From Bolinopsis microptera (taxonomy: Eukaryota; Ctenophora; Tentaculata; Lobata; Bolinopsidae): a stretch of 64,000 nucleotides of DNA. Positions within the stretch are counted from its first letter, which is position 1; every line of letters starts with the position of its first letter. Where the stretch lies: NCBI RefSeq assembly GCF_026151205.1, contig NC_087073.1, positions 2,964,501-3,028,500 of the forward strand. Reading direction: 5' to 3'. Positions 1 through 10,789 of this stretch are shown piece by piece. The position numbers and the translations under genes are program-made. A model generated the notes under the pieces. That model was given only the letters and a program-made list of their open reading frames with translations. It searched no databases and was not told where the DNA came from.

Positions 1-500
1 ATTTATTATTAAATTATAATAATTAGACCCCCTCGGCCCTCAGATATCTATATTATATCAGTACCATGCAGCTATAACTCAGTTAATAAATGTCATATCA
101 TAGTCATATAATAGAAATAACAAATAATATAGATTGTGGAAACAACGATAAATTTACTAATTTTTACTGTCGAGACAAGACAAAATCAGTGGGGTTCAAT
201 TAATGGTTAGATAATAGATATATATCAAAGATTATGATTAATTCCTCATATATTTGTGTAACAAACTGCAAAATTCTCTTATTTAAATCAAAAAAAATTC
301 ATTTCAAACATAGCTCTAAACATTTGTGGAGATTATTTCTAGACTATAAATGCAATCATTGATCATAACTCGTTGTTGAACTAATAATATAAAAGTGGAA
401 GTTAACTGACATTCTTTATCCGTGAATACGCTGATATCTAATAAAGTGTGACTGATCAGAACAAGTATAAAAGTTGTTATATGAGAATATTCCTGGCAAT
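1..500. repeat. 3' flank of zinc-finger locus A, duplicated at about 4018-4487
   Basis: This AT-rich stretch lies downstream of the zinc-finger ORF on the minus strand. It is nearly identical, apart from small indels, to 4018-4487, which lies downstream of the second zinc-finger ORF. The paired flanks show that gene and flank were duplicated together. No separate gene is visible here. Confidence 0.8.
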
Positions 501-501
501 T

Positions 502-1552
502 TTAGAGTTTCTCTCCCGTGTGAGTACGTTGGTGCATAATAAGATTTGATTGATCAGAGCAAGTATATGAACATTCCTTACACTTGTAGGGTTTCTCTCC
601 CGTGTGAGTCTTCATATGTCTCTTGAGATCACCTTTCTGAGCACTACAATATGAACATTCCTTGCACTTGTAGGGTTTCTCTCCCGTGTGAGTACGTTGG
701 TGTATAATAAGACTTGATTTAACAGAGCAAGTATATGAACATTCCTTACACGTGTAGGGTTTCTCTCCCGTGTGAGTCCTCATATGCGCTGTGAGACGAC
801 CTTTCTGAGCACAAGAATATGAACATTCCTTACACTTGTAGGGTTTCTCTCCGGTGTGAGTCCTCATATGCGCTGTGAGCGGACTTTTCTGAGCACTAAA
901 AAATGAACATTGGTTACACTTGTAGGGTTTCTCTCCCGTGTGAGTCCTCATATGCGCTGTGAGATGACCTTTCTGAGCACAAGAATATGAACATTCGTTA
1001 CACGTGTAGGGTTTCTCTCCTGTGTGAGTACGTTGGTGTCTGTTAAGATTTGATTTAACAGAGCAAGTATATGAACATTCCTTACACTTGTAGGGTTTCT
1101 CTCCCGTGTGAGTCCTCATATGCGCTGTGAGCGAACCTTTCTGAGCACAAGAATATGAACATTCGTTACACGTGTAGGATTTCTCTCCCGTGTGAATACC
1201 CAAATGTTTCACAAGATCACTTTTCTCAGTACATGTATAAGAACAATCGCCACATTTAAAATCACTCTCAACAGGAGAAGTACTTTCTTTGCCCAACCTG
1301 TCTGATGATCGTAAAGAATTTAATTGGACATTTGTAGTAGACATATCATTGATTGTTTCACCATGATGTTCTCTGATATGTTCCACAAAGAACTCATCAT
1401 AAAGGAAGTGAGCTTTACATTTCGGACAAATAAAACCATATTTCAGCCAACTCCTCCTGTTCAGTTTTTATTTCCTTTTTGATCGGAATTAAATTTGTGT
1501 TACTCTTTTCTTTATCAGCAGCTGTTGAGGATCTTTTACTCCGTGTTAACAT
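502..1552 (-). CDS. C2H2 zinc-finger protein, nine tandem fingers (locus A)
   Basis: Probable nuclear DNA-binding protein. The long minus-strand ORF (1386 to 502) has nine tandem C-x2-C-x12-H-x3-H fingers joined by TGEKPY-type linkers, and stops right after the last one. The frame stays open upstream to about 1450 and includes a further C2H2-like finger (CPKC...H). A minus-strand ATG at 1552 opens a lysine-rich N-terminus (MLTRSKRSS..., with IKKE and IKTE, which fit the SUMO consensus), but in a different frame from the fingers, and it stops near 1429. Either a small indel or assembly error breaks the gene, or an unseen splice joins the parts. Finger helices differ between repeats (AQKGSL, SVKSNL, SDQSNL), so fingers may have distinct base preferences. 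Family certain; exact start and intactness uncertain. Confidence 0.8.
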
Positions 1553-2089
1553 GACAAACGTTCCTGCATTAGTAACGTCATGACGTAATATTAATTTGTA
1601 CTATGTATCTAAGGCATGCTTGTATTGCGCTATCTCATATGTAATTGCTCTGTGAAAGTTTGGAATCCCCATCTACTTCCTACGCCACGATACAGCTGAA
1701 TTAAGAAAGTGATGCGTCACGTAGAACGTTCCTATGATCAAAGGGACTGCCCTCTCAGTACTGTGTAAACACACTATTTAGCAGACGTAATCGTCCAAGT
1801 AGTTCGATTTTTATACGGTTTGCTTCGGCTTTCGGATTGATTTTTGTTTGATACTTACTATTTATCGAAAGAAACAATGGAAATTGCACGTTTTTTTGTA
1901 TAAATAAGCATGTGAGTATACATAAATCAGTCTAGTCCTATGATTTCATTCTAGACTTCCTTTCTCTTATCATGGTAACTTTGTCAGGAAGCTCGGTTCC
2001 ATGGAAGGTTTTAGGCACTTCTTTTTTGACATATCGAGTTTGGGTAAAGTCACATTTTACCAATATTGCAAAATGAAGAGTTTCATGAC

Positions 2090-2647
2090 ATGAGCTTAGA
2101 TCCACAGTTGGCTGTTAGCGACCATGAAAGCGATGAAGAGCTAAGCATCGTAGGTTTCAACGAATATGACACGGATGATGATGAAATGGGTGCGGTGAAC
2201 AAAGAAGCTAAGCCTTTACGAAGATTGAAGCAAGACCCAAGGGAGTGGTGCACTTGCGAAAACTGCTCCGTCATGGAATCGGAAATGGAGAGCTACTGTT
2301 GCAGGGAAAGCACACTGATTGCTGACACAGTTATAGGGCTATCAGAGAAAACCTGCGTTACTCTGGTTAAAATTTTTAGGAAAACGATTGAAGACGAGGA
2401 TATCTTGAAACTTCAAGCAACTAGTCTACAAGATGTCAAGAGGAACGTTGACGGCACCATTCGGCCCGAGGGTTTACGATACACTGCCTACACAACCTTC
2501 TTACAAATGTGCTCTTTGAGGTTTTGTGGCAAGGGGAGGAGATATGTTTTGCCATCATGTGTAGTGAAACGAATCAGAAATCTCTACCCATCCCCAGCCG
2601 GAAAATACAAAGACTTCTTACCGGGAGCAATTTACTCGCGGATTTAG
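2090..2647 (+). CDS. P2RX7 C-terminal-domain-like protein
   Basis: Small acidic protein of about 185 residues. An Asp/Glu-rich N-terminus (ESDEE, DTDDDE) is followed by a cysteine module WCTCENC...ESYCCRE, then RYTAYTTFLQ and LPSCVVKRIRNLYP near the C-terminus. This order matches the zinc-binding cytoplasmic ballast domain of the P2X7 receptor, which also occurs as stand-alone proteins in many invertebrates and fish. No transmembrane segment or P2X channel domain is visible, so this is not a channel. The ATG at 2090 was chosen as the first in frame; an upstream exon is possible. The last ~60 bp of the ORF and the 3' flank are repeated at 3526-3670. Function unknown. Confidence 0.7.
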   Translation: MSLDPQLAVSDHESDEELSIVGFNEYDTDDDEMGAVNKEAKPLRRLKQDPREWCTCENCSVMESEMESYCCRESTLIADTVIGLSEKTCVTLVKIFRKTIEDEDILKLQATSLQDVKRNVDGTIRPEGLRYTAYTTFLQMCSLRFCGKGRRYVLPSCVVKRIRNLYPSPAGKYKDFLPGAIYSRI

Positions 2648-2751
2648 AGCGTTTTAATGGATGTTTTATGGTTTTAAAGTCTGTTTTATGTCAAATACCG
2701 ATGTAAAACTTTCTCATACCATTATGTTCAATAATAATTGAAAAATGGTTA

Positions 2752-3525
2752 CTCCTCCCCCTCCTCCTCCTCCCCCTCCTCCTTATCCTCCTCCCCCTCT
2801 TCTTCCTCCCCCTCCCCCCTTCTCCTCATCCTCCTCCTCAGTCCTCTTCCTCCTCCTCCTCAGCAGTCCTCCTTCTCCTCATTCCTCCTCCGCCTCCTTC
2901 TCCTTAGTCCTCCTTCTCCTCAGTCCTCCTCCTCAGCAGTCCTCAGTCCTCCTCATCCTCCTCCTCCTCCTCCTCCTCCTCCTCCTCCTCCTCCTCCTCC
3001 TCATCAGTCCTCCTCCTCCTCAGCAGTCCTCAGTCCTCCTTCTCCTCAGTCCTCCTTCTCCTCCTCCTCCTCTACTCCTCCTCTACTCCTCCTCATCCTC
3101 ATCAGTCCTCTTCCTCCTCCTCCTCAGTCCTCCTCCTCCTCATCCTCCTCATCCTCAGTCCTCCTCCTCCTCTACTCCTCCTCCTCCTCCTCCTCCTCAT
3201 CAGTCATCCTCCTCCTCTTCCTAAGTCCTCCTCTACTCCTCCTCCTCCCCCTCCTCCTCCTCCTCCTCAGTAGTCCTCAGTCCTCATTCATCCTCTACTC
3301 CTCCTCCTCCTCCTCTTCCTCCTCCTCCTCCTCCTCCTCCTCCTCCTCCTCCTCCTCCTCCTCCTCCTCCTCCTCATCAGCCCTCCTCCTCCCCGGTACT
3401 CATCCTCCTCTTCAGCTCCTACTCAGACCTCCTCCTCCTCCTCATCTTCCTCCTCATTAGTCCTCCTCCTCATCAGTCCTCCGAGTCCTCCTGAGTCCTC
3501 CCGAGTCCTCCTCCTGAGTCCTCCT
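2752..3525 (+). repeat. (TCC)n microsatellite, about 770 bp
   Basis: An almost pure CTC/TCC array interrupted by CAG and CAT triplets. It gives spurious Ser/Pro/Leu-only ORFs in all plus frames, which I do not call as genes. The strand asymmetry (polypyrimidine on plus) could form triplex DNA. It is bounded by direct repeats of the 3' end of the P2RX7-like gene. Confidence 0.97.
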
Positions 3526-3670
3526 CCATCCCCAGCCGGAAAATACAAAGACTTCTTACCGGGAGCAATTTACTCGCGGATTTAGAGCGTTTTAATGGAT
3601 GTTTTATGGTTTTAAAGTCTGTTTTTTGTCAAATACCGATGTAAAACTTTTCATACAACTGTTCAATAAT
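3526..3670 (+). repeat. Duplicate of the P2RX7-like gene 3' end
   Basis: This stretch repeats 2588-2730 almost exactly at an offset of 938 bp, including the last coding part (AGKYKDFLPG), the stop and the start of the 3' flank. It lacks the upstream part of the gene and is a non-functional fragment. The microsatellite lies between the two copies. Confidence 0.9.
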
Positions 3671-4487
3671 AATTTAACGATCCAAAAATTACAAAATGAA
3701 ATATAGAGCCTTCTAACGAACGGAAAAAAGAAGACAAACATCACATAAACACTGTACTGAGAGGGAACATCATTCCAAACTAGGAACATTCTGCGTGCAG
3801 CGAGAAATTTAGTGTGCGTGATATCTCCATTTGTGTGTAAGCTAGAAATTCCGTTCTTTGATCATATTAGAGTATGCGAGGCCTAGGTTAATGTAACATG
3901 TACAAAAAATACTTTGCCAAAAGTGAAAAACTCCATTACGTCATTAAATAAAAATACACGAACTTTCTAAATTCGAATAACTAAATCTTTAATTACCAGT
4001 GGGTATAAATAAATGGAATTTATTATTAAATTATAATAATTAGACCCCCTCAGATATCTATATTATATCAGTACCATGTAGCTTTAATGCAGTTAAAAAA
4101 TGTCATATTATAGTCATATTACAAAAATAACAAATAATATAGATTGTGGAAACAACGATAAATTTACTAATTTCTACTATTGAGACTTGAGACAAAATCA
4201 ATGGGATTCAATTAATGGTTAGATAATAGATATATATCAAAGATTATGATTAATTCCTCATATATTTGTGTAACAAACTGCAAAATTCTTTTATTGAAAT
4301 CAGAAAAATTCATTTCAAACATAGCTCTCAACATTTGTGGAGATTATTTCTAGACTATAAATGCAATCATTGATCATAACTCGTTGTTGAACTAATAATA
4401 TAAAAGTGGAAGTAAACTGACATTCTTTACCCGTGAATACGCTGGTATCTAATAAAGTGTGACTGATCAGAACAAGTATAAAAGTTG
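3671..4487. other. Intergenic; second half duplicates positions 1-500
   Basis: From 4018 the sequence follows positions 1-500 closely. The first part, 3671-4017, shows no credible coding sequence or recognised repeat. Confidence 0.7.
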
Positions 4488-7400
4488 TCATATGAGAACA
4501 TTCCTGGCAATTTTAGAGTTTCTCTTTCCCCTGTGAGTCCGTTGGTGTCTGACCATATGTGATTTATCAGAGCAAGTATATGGACATTCCTTACACTTGT
4601 AGGGTTTCTCTCCCGTGTGAGTCCTCATATGTAATGTGAGCGAACCTTTCTTAGCACTACAATATGAACATTCCTTACACTTGTGGGGTTTCTCTCCCGT
4701 GTGAGTATGTTGGTGTCTGACATGACTTGATTTATCAGAGCAAGTATATGAACATTCCTTACACTTGTAGGGTTTCTCTCCCGTGTGAGTCCTCATATGT
4801 TTCTTGATATCACCTTTCTGAGCGCTACAATATGAACATTCCTTACACTTGTAGGATTTCTCTCTCGTGTGAGAACGTTGGTGTATAATAAGACTTGATT
4901 TATCAGAGCAAGTATATGAACATTCCTTACACTTGTATGGTTTTTCTCCCGTGTGAGTCCTTATATGTTTCTTGAGATCACTTTTCTGAGCACTACAATA
5001 TGAACATTCCTTACACTTGTAGGGTTTCTCTCCTGTGTGAGTCTTCATATGGTCATTGTAAAGTTTGCTTTGCCCAAATTTGACTGCCAAAATTGGTACA
5101 ATTTGACCGGTTGAGCTATTTAGTGAGCTAGCATGCCACCTGGTGTTCACCCTTTGTTAATATTTCACCCAGATGGAAACAAATGTTCACTGGACACTTT
5201 AACATGTAATCTATATGTGTTACTCAGCCAATGTGGAGCATATCAGTGCTTCAAAGTGACATTTTTAAACTTTTTGCAATCTCGTTGGTAACTGAATCTG
5301 GCAGTCAAAACAGGTTGAGACTCTCAGAAAAAGGTCCCATCTACACAGAAAGCCCCGGTTGAGACAACTTTTAATGCTCAGCCTGTGTGGAGCAGTAGCT
5401 TGAAAGTTAGGCAATTTTCAAGACCAAAAATCATACTCTAAACAGTCAAGTTTTTGGTTGAAACTCTATGAACTTATTAGCTGAAACCCCTCTCAAGAGT
5501 TTCTGACTATTTTCGATAACACACCATGTCTCAACCGACGTGGAGCGAGGTTTTGGCAATGTAGAAATTTGTAAATTTTTAATTTATTAGCTTTTCATAA
5601 TGCTTTTGTTTAGATCTGTAAGATTTTTTTAGCTTGGTAACTCTTACTAACTCTATTTTGAGTACTGAAACGGATATTTATATTCAGTAAACTTCTCTCA
5701 ACCCTGTGGAGCCCAAAATGGTTAAAAATTTGCCAACTTTTAAATTCTTTCTGGGTTGAGATAAAGTGACTTCTGTGATTTACATCTTGACTCCTGTATC
5801 TATATTTTCACCGTTGATGCAGACTCTTTAGTCGAGAACAGCCTATCTTAACCATGTGGAGCAAAAAGAGGTCTTCCTTTTGATCAATCGAGACAACTTT
5901 TAAGTGCTTCATGGGATATTATTTTTATTCATTCTAGAGAAAATATGTTATAATATTGGTGGTCAATAAACTTACTTCACGGGAACTATTCAGTGCTCAA
6001 CCTGTGTGGAGCAGAGATGATTTCTGTTGTATTAGATTTTCGAAGCTCACTACTTCATTCTACAGCCGCATGCAAGAGAGATCTTCATCAAATGTTAGGC
6101 AGTTGAGGAATCCCGTACATGACATGTCATTTCTAGCTCTGCTCCACTCTGGCTGAACAGTTCTGGAACATCAATCATGGCAAGAAAAGTAATTAAAGTA
6201 TATCAGTAAACTTTAAATTGCATTACGTACAAATTGGCTACAGATCGACCATCATGGAGACTCTTTTTACCGTAGAAAAGCCTGTTGCTCCTCACGGTTG
6301 AGCATATTGTCTTTTTCTATGGTGGCATATTTCTCTTTAAAGGACACAGTACTACATACATCAACAGCTTCTTAAGTATTGATGATATCATTCCTCCTTT
6401 ATCCTAATATAACAACACTGATCCTTACAAATAGTTGTGTTATCAATCTATCATTCCATTCTGCTCCTCTCTGGTTGAGCCTATTAAATACAATTTTTCA
6501 ATCTGTTCTGCTAGTAATTTATTGTAAAAGCTAAAATACTCATTCTAATTTCTCATCCAAGTCATATCAGCCGATGAGGAGTCATGTTATGCAGTAAAAG
6601 TCCTCTGCTCCACATGGTTGAGCATTACTAGGTTTATCAGCAGTTCCAAAGAATAGAGTCAGGGGGTCTGAACATAATCACAAGAAAAAATGATATTTTT
6701 ATGGCCTGATTAGATGTATTTATCGTTTTTAATCACACTCACTTTCAAAACTCAGTTTCTTCCCAATCAGTATTCCCAACTAAGGTATAATAGTTTCGTG
6801 CTCCGCATCGGTTGAGCAAGGTGTACCATTATTGATAATGTTATCTGGTGCGTATTCCTTTAAACTAAGATTTTGTGAAAAGACGGAGATTCTACTGTAA
6901 TGTTTACCCCTGGTTGAGACGAAAAATATGAGGATATTTCGACTGCTCCACACTGGCTGAGGTCCATTTTATGATTTGGCAGTGAAAATATTTTGCAATT
7001 AACGTCCAGGATCTATTTGTTAAATGGCGATCAAAATAGTCAAAAAGCATAGATTTTATTGGGGTGCTCCACACTTATTTGCTCCACATCGAAAACCAGG
7101 TCATAACTTTTGCTCCACATGAGATAGAAACTTCATTCCAAAGAATTCAGAAAATTCGGAATCTTCAGATGAAAATGATATCAGAAAGGATTAAATTGCT
7201 CTTTATCAACCTGCTCAAAAATTTAAATCAAAAAGTAAGCAAAATGGGCAAAGCAAAATTGACAATGACCATATGTCTCTTGAGAATACCTATCTGAGCA
7301 CTACAATATGAACATTCGTTGCACTTGTAGGGTTTCTCTCCCGTGTGAGTACGTTGGTGTATATTAAGATTTGATTTAACAGAGCAAGTATATGAACATT

Positions 7401-7830
7401 CGTTGCACTTGTAGGGTTTCTCTCCCGTGTGAGTACGTTGGTGTATATTAAGATTCGATTTAACAGAGCAAGTATATGAACATTCCTTGCACTTGTAGGG
7501 TTTCTCTCCGGTGTGAGTCCTCATATGCGCTGTGAGCGAACTTTTCTGAGCACTACAATATGAACATTCCTTGCACTTGTAGGCTTTCTCTCCTGTGTGA
7601 GTATGTTGGTGTCTGATAAGACTTGATTTATCAGAGCAAGTATATGAACATTCCTTGCACTTGTAGGGTCTCTCTCCCGTGTGAGTCTTCATATGTCTAT
7701 TGAGATCACCTTTCTGAGCACTACAATATGAACATTCGTTGCACTTGTAGGGTTTCTCTCCCGTGTGAGTCCTCATATTTTTCTTGTAGGCCGTTGCTGA
7801 AGATGTCGAAGAATTAGAAGTTTGGGAAAG
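4488..7830 (-). pseudogene. C2H2 zinc-finger gene (locus B) split by a 2.2-kb foldback element
   Basis: Two minus-strand zinc-finger ORFs flank a repeat element. The N-terminal half (about 7830 to 7271) has six complete fingers and ends partway through a seventh ([10 protein letters not shown]). The C-terminal half (5050 to 4488) resumes with the rest of that finger ([13 protein letters not shown]) and has five more. Removing the insert restores a continuous finger, and the paralogous site at 607-625 shows the uninterrupted target. The last finger ends differently from locus A: a small indel replaces the usual stop and adds a short tail (RGKRNSKIARNVLI). Upstream of the first finger the frame is open to about 7850, rich in Ser/Thr ([11 protein letters not shown]). 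Probably inactive unless the insert is spliced out. Confidence 0.85.
5052..7269. mobile_element. Foldback element inserted in zinc-finger locus B
   Basis: Imperfect terminal inverted repeats: GTCATTGTAAAGTTTGCTTT at the left matches the complement of the right end (AAAGCAAAATTGACAATGAC). CATATG flanks both sides (5046-5051 and 7270-7275); the paralogous empty site has one CATATG, so this is a 6-bp target duplication (or ATAT, since the site is palindromic). Inside, the motif CTCAACC-(n)-TGTGGAGCA recurs about every 150 bp: six copies on plus (5223-6014), then at least seven on minus (6139-7122). No transposase ORF is seen, so it is non-autonomous. Confidence 0.85.
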
Positions 7831-8055
7831 TATTTGGCTTTTACAATTTCATCCTGCCAAGTGCAAAGTAGTGCATATTAATTTTAACAACAATCCTAAT
7901 TTATTGTAAATTATAGAACTTAGAGTATCTGCAGGAGATTTGGTGCACACTGAAAGAAAATCTAAATTAGTATCCCAGTGAAAATCGTTATTAAAATAAC
8001 GGAGGAAGTGTCAAAGTAAAGTTAAATTCACAGACTCATATCAGACAGTCTATAC

Positions 8056-9463
8056 TTAATCCATTTGATTAATTTGAGCTGTGGTTTGGTCGTTTAAATT
8101 GTGGTTGAGCTGCACGCAAAACATTATTTGTGGGTACTGACCAGTTATAGGCTGGTTTTGCATTATTTGTGGGTACTGACCAGTTATATGCTGGTTTTGC
8201 ATTATTTGTGGGTACTGACCAGGTATAGGCTGGTTTTGTATTATTTGTGGGTACTGACCAGGTATAGGCTGGTTTTGTATTATTTGTGTGTACTGACCAG
8301 TTATAGGCTGGTTTTGCATTATTTGTGTGTACTGACCAGGTATAGGCTGGTTTTGTATTATTTGTGGGTACTGACCAGGTATAGGCTTGTGGTGCATCTT
8401 ACTGGTGATCACCACGTTGGGGATATGAGACTGAGAAAGGGAGGAGGAGAGTGGGTGAGAGAGAGGAGGGATGGCTGGATGTTGAGAGGGGCCGGTAGTG
8501 AGAGGAGAGAGGGGTGCTGGTTCTGGGATCATCATTGTCTGAGCTCCTTGTATCAGTGAGGGGTTACCCTGAGGTTTAGTTGTGGTTATTTGCTTTATTT
8601 TTAGTAAGGTCAAGCTTGTTTAAGGTTATTTGTGGGTCTGTTCATTGAGTACCGTCCGCTCATGAACACACTCTTCAAACCGCCCCAAAATCACTATATG
8701 TACGAGATAAAATATGAGAATAAAAACCTGAAAGTTAGCGAGAGAAGTAGCGACAACAGCCAGGTTGAAATCAGGAGCGGCAGCCTGGGAGAGGGTACTA
8801 GAGAGACTGGTAGCTAGACTCTGCAGTATGTTGTCGTGGGTTAGTTTCATGTCCTGCTGAATCTTAGGGTCCACCATGTTGGAACGGACCATGGTCGGAG
8901 GGTAACCTCTGAAAATATATGGGAATTAGGGTTTGTAGATCACAGAGAAGTACTGGACGAAAGAAATGATACATATGCACTGAACGAACAATGCTGAGTT
9001 TAAAAGTTATTGTGGATTTACTTTGTATCATCGATCAAAAGTAGAACAGTTAAATGGTGATATAATAGAAAACTCACTTATCGCCGTAGTACTGAGCTAG
9101 AATACTGGCATCAGCCGAAGAAAGGTAATCGTTCTCATCGAATGTGTTGGAGGGGACTGTCGAGAATGTTCCCATCACCTGAACCAAGTAAGAGATAAAC
9201 AAATCTTAGAAATATTTCAATATTTAAAACATGTGTTTTTTGCTATAATTGCAAATCTCGAAAGTTTAGAAAGCCACAAAGTTCAGTGACTGGAAACTGA
9301 AACTCACTTGATTATTCTGATTGTTAGCGGGTGAATTCTCCGTTTCCATCTTCATCTGATTGTTACCACCGTGTTGGACATTTAGTTTCCCATCTCCATT
9401 ATTTACATTTTGCATTCTACTTAGTCCCATCGTTCTGGCTGCATTCGCCATCTGATGTCGCAT
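8056..9463 (-). CDS. Q/P-rich protein of unknown function, four predicted exons
   Basis: Exons on the minus strand: 9463-9308, 9178-9078, 8908-8728 and 8568-8056; all junctions are GT-AG and in phase. The start (ATG at 9463, MRHQMANAART) is tentative, because the frame is open further upstream. The middle exons encode a non-repetitive conserved-looking segment: TFDENDYLSSADASILAQYY, then SNMVDPKIQQDMKLTHDNIL and a hydrophobic helix-like stretch ending APDFNLAVVATSLANFQ. The last exon has a Pro-rich part (LSPLTTGPSQHPAIPPLSHP), seven tandem copies of a 13-residue unit (QNQPIPGQYPQII type) and the end QINQMD. No enzyme or DNA-binding domain is recognised. The composition suggests a disordered scaffold or transcription cofactor, but this is inference. 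Confidence 0.65.
8122..8394 (+). repeat. 39-bp coding minisatellite, seven units
   Basis: Seven direct repeats of 39 bp (CATTATTTGTGGGTACTGAC...), starting at 8122, 8161, 8200, 8239, 8278, 8317 and 8356. On the minus strand they encode a 13-residue unit with the core PI(P/T)GQY(P/T)QI(I/M)QN. The period is a multiple of three, so unit number can change without breaking the frame. Confidence 0.95.
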
Positions 9464-9676
9464 TGCAATGTTATTTATACAATCGTTTAATGAATTTACA
9501 ATTTGACATGCTTTCATCTTATCTATAAGGCGCACGTTATATTTCCGCCAAAAGCACATCCAATTTGATACGTATGAAATATGTCTATAACTTCCTTGAT
9601 TGTGCACTAAGTTGGCGTTGTGCGACCAAAATTGAACGGGGAATCGTTTAAGATCATTTTCGAGGCACGTCGACAA

Positions 9677-10440
9677 AAGCTTCTCACGCTATTGTGCTTT
9701 TTATGTAGATATACGTCAGTAGCGTTTTTGGGCTTGTTATTCTCTTTCAAAAGTATTCCAAGTGATTTGTATTAGTGTACATATTAACTCTGAATACATT
9801 TCAAAATAATTTATCTCGATTCATGAAGTTTGAAAGAAGTTACAGCAATGCGCGCAATTTGGGGAGTGTGCTTTTGGTGGAGATATAAACAGCGCCTATC
9901 TTTAAACTTTGAAAGTGCTATTTAAGTTTCATAAACGGACAAATTGTAACCACTTAAGTTCCAAAGTGAAAATAAATAAAGCGAATAAATGTATTCATAC
10001 ACGCCCACAGGCCACATCACTCATCCACACCATTAACCGTACAGATCACCCATATCAATTTAAATGCAAATCAAAGATTAAGTACAACCCAAGGTTTACA
10101 AGTTTACAAGTTTAAAAAAATTAACTTTATCACGAGTTCTCAAACAAAACGACGGCGAAAAAAATCTGAACTACTAGTACTAAGTGGTATTATAATAAAA
10201 AACAGTTCCTATTATCTAATGGACTTATCTATACTACTTAGTGTAACTAGTGTAACCCAGCCTTCGACCGGGATTTCACTGCCGCAGTTAAAAAGGGTAG
10301 GATTAATTACCCGCTGATTCAAACCCCGCATTAGGTGAGCAATTCTATTCGAAGTGCCCTCACGTATCCAATAGTATCTTAAACAATAATCTCATAATCA
10401 GTTCTTTCTCGTGGATAATTAAGTGATTATTAGGCCAGGC
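9677..10440. other. Intergenic, nothing recognised
   Basis: AT-rich sequence with only short chance ORFs. It may hold the promoter and 5' exon of the minus-strand Q/P-rich gene, but no signal is clear. A weak B-box-like string, GATTCAAACCCC, near 10316 has no convincing A box. Confidence 0.5.
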
Positions 10441-10560
10441 ACCACATTTCATGATCACGAGTGCGCGGCTCCCCCTGTATCGTAGAAAATCTACACTATA
10501 GTGAAACGACGTTATAGTGAAACGACGATGGGGTCACGACGTGATACAATGAAGGAGCAT
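10441..10560 (-). repeat. GC-rich structured repeat (family also at 48.1 and 48.8 kb)
   Basis: Contains CGAGTGCGCGGCTCC, CTGTATCGTAGAAA, two tandem TATAGTGAAACGACG-type units and GGTCACGACGTGATACA. The same blocks appear in the opposite orientation at 48142-48248 and 48757-48850. It is a dispersed non-coding repeat; class unknown. Confidence 0.75.
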
Positions 10561-10789
10561 TACACTACGTTTTCCACTAATTTTCACTAATTTTCCTTGC
10601 ATATTGATTAAATTTATGTTACAACCAGTCCAGGTATCAAAAATGTCTACAAATTTCAAACATTGTGCTGCAACATCCTGTGTGATAACTGTAAAAATGT
10701 TTTTTACAGAACTTAATAAAACAAAAAATTTAATTTGTTAGCACATTTTACAAATTAAAAAGATATAAAACAATTTATAAAAATATCCC

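Noticed and set aside
2738-3460. Long Ser/Pro/Leu-rich ORFs
   Set aside because: Pure translation of the TCC microsatellite; open in several frames at once.
8728-8908. Resemblance of DFNLAVVATSLANF to the C-terminal helix of plant WRKY factors
   Set aside because: Short alanine-rich similarity only; no WRKY domain, and the context is animal.
10300-10335. tRNA gene suggested by GATTCAAACCCC
   Set aside because: No matching A box or acceptor stem upstream.
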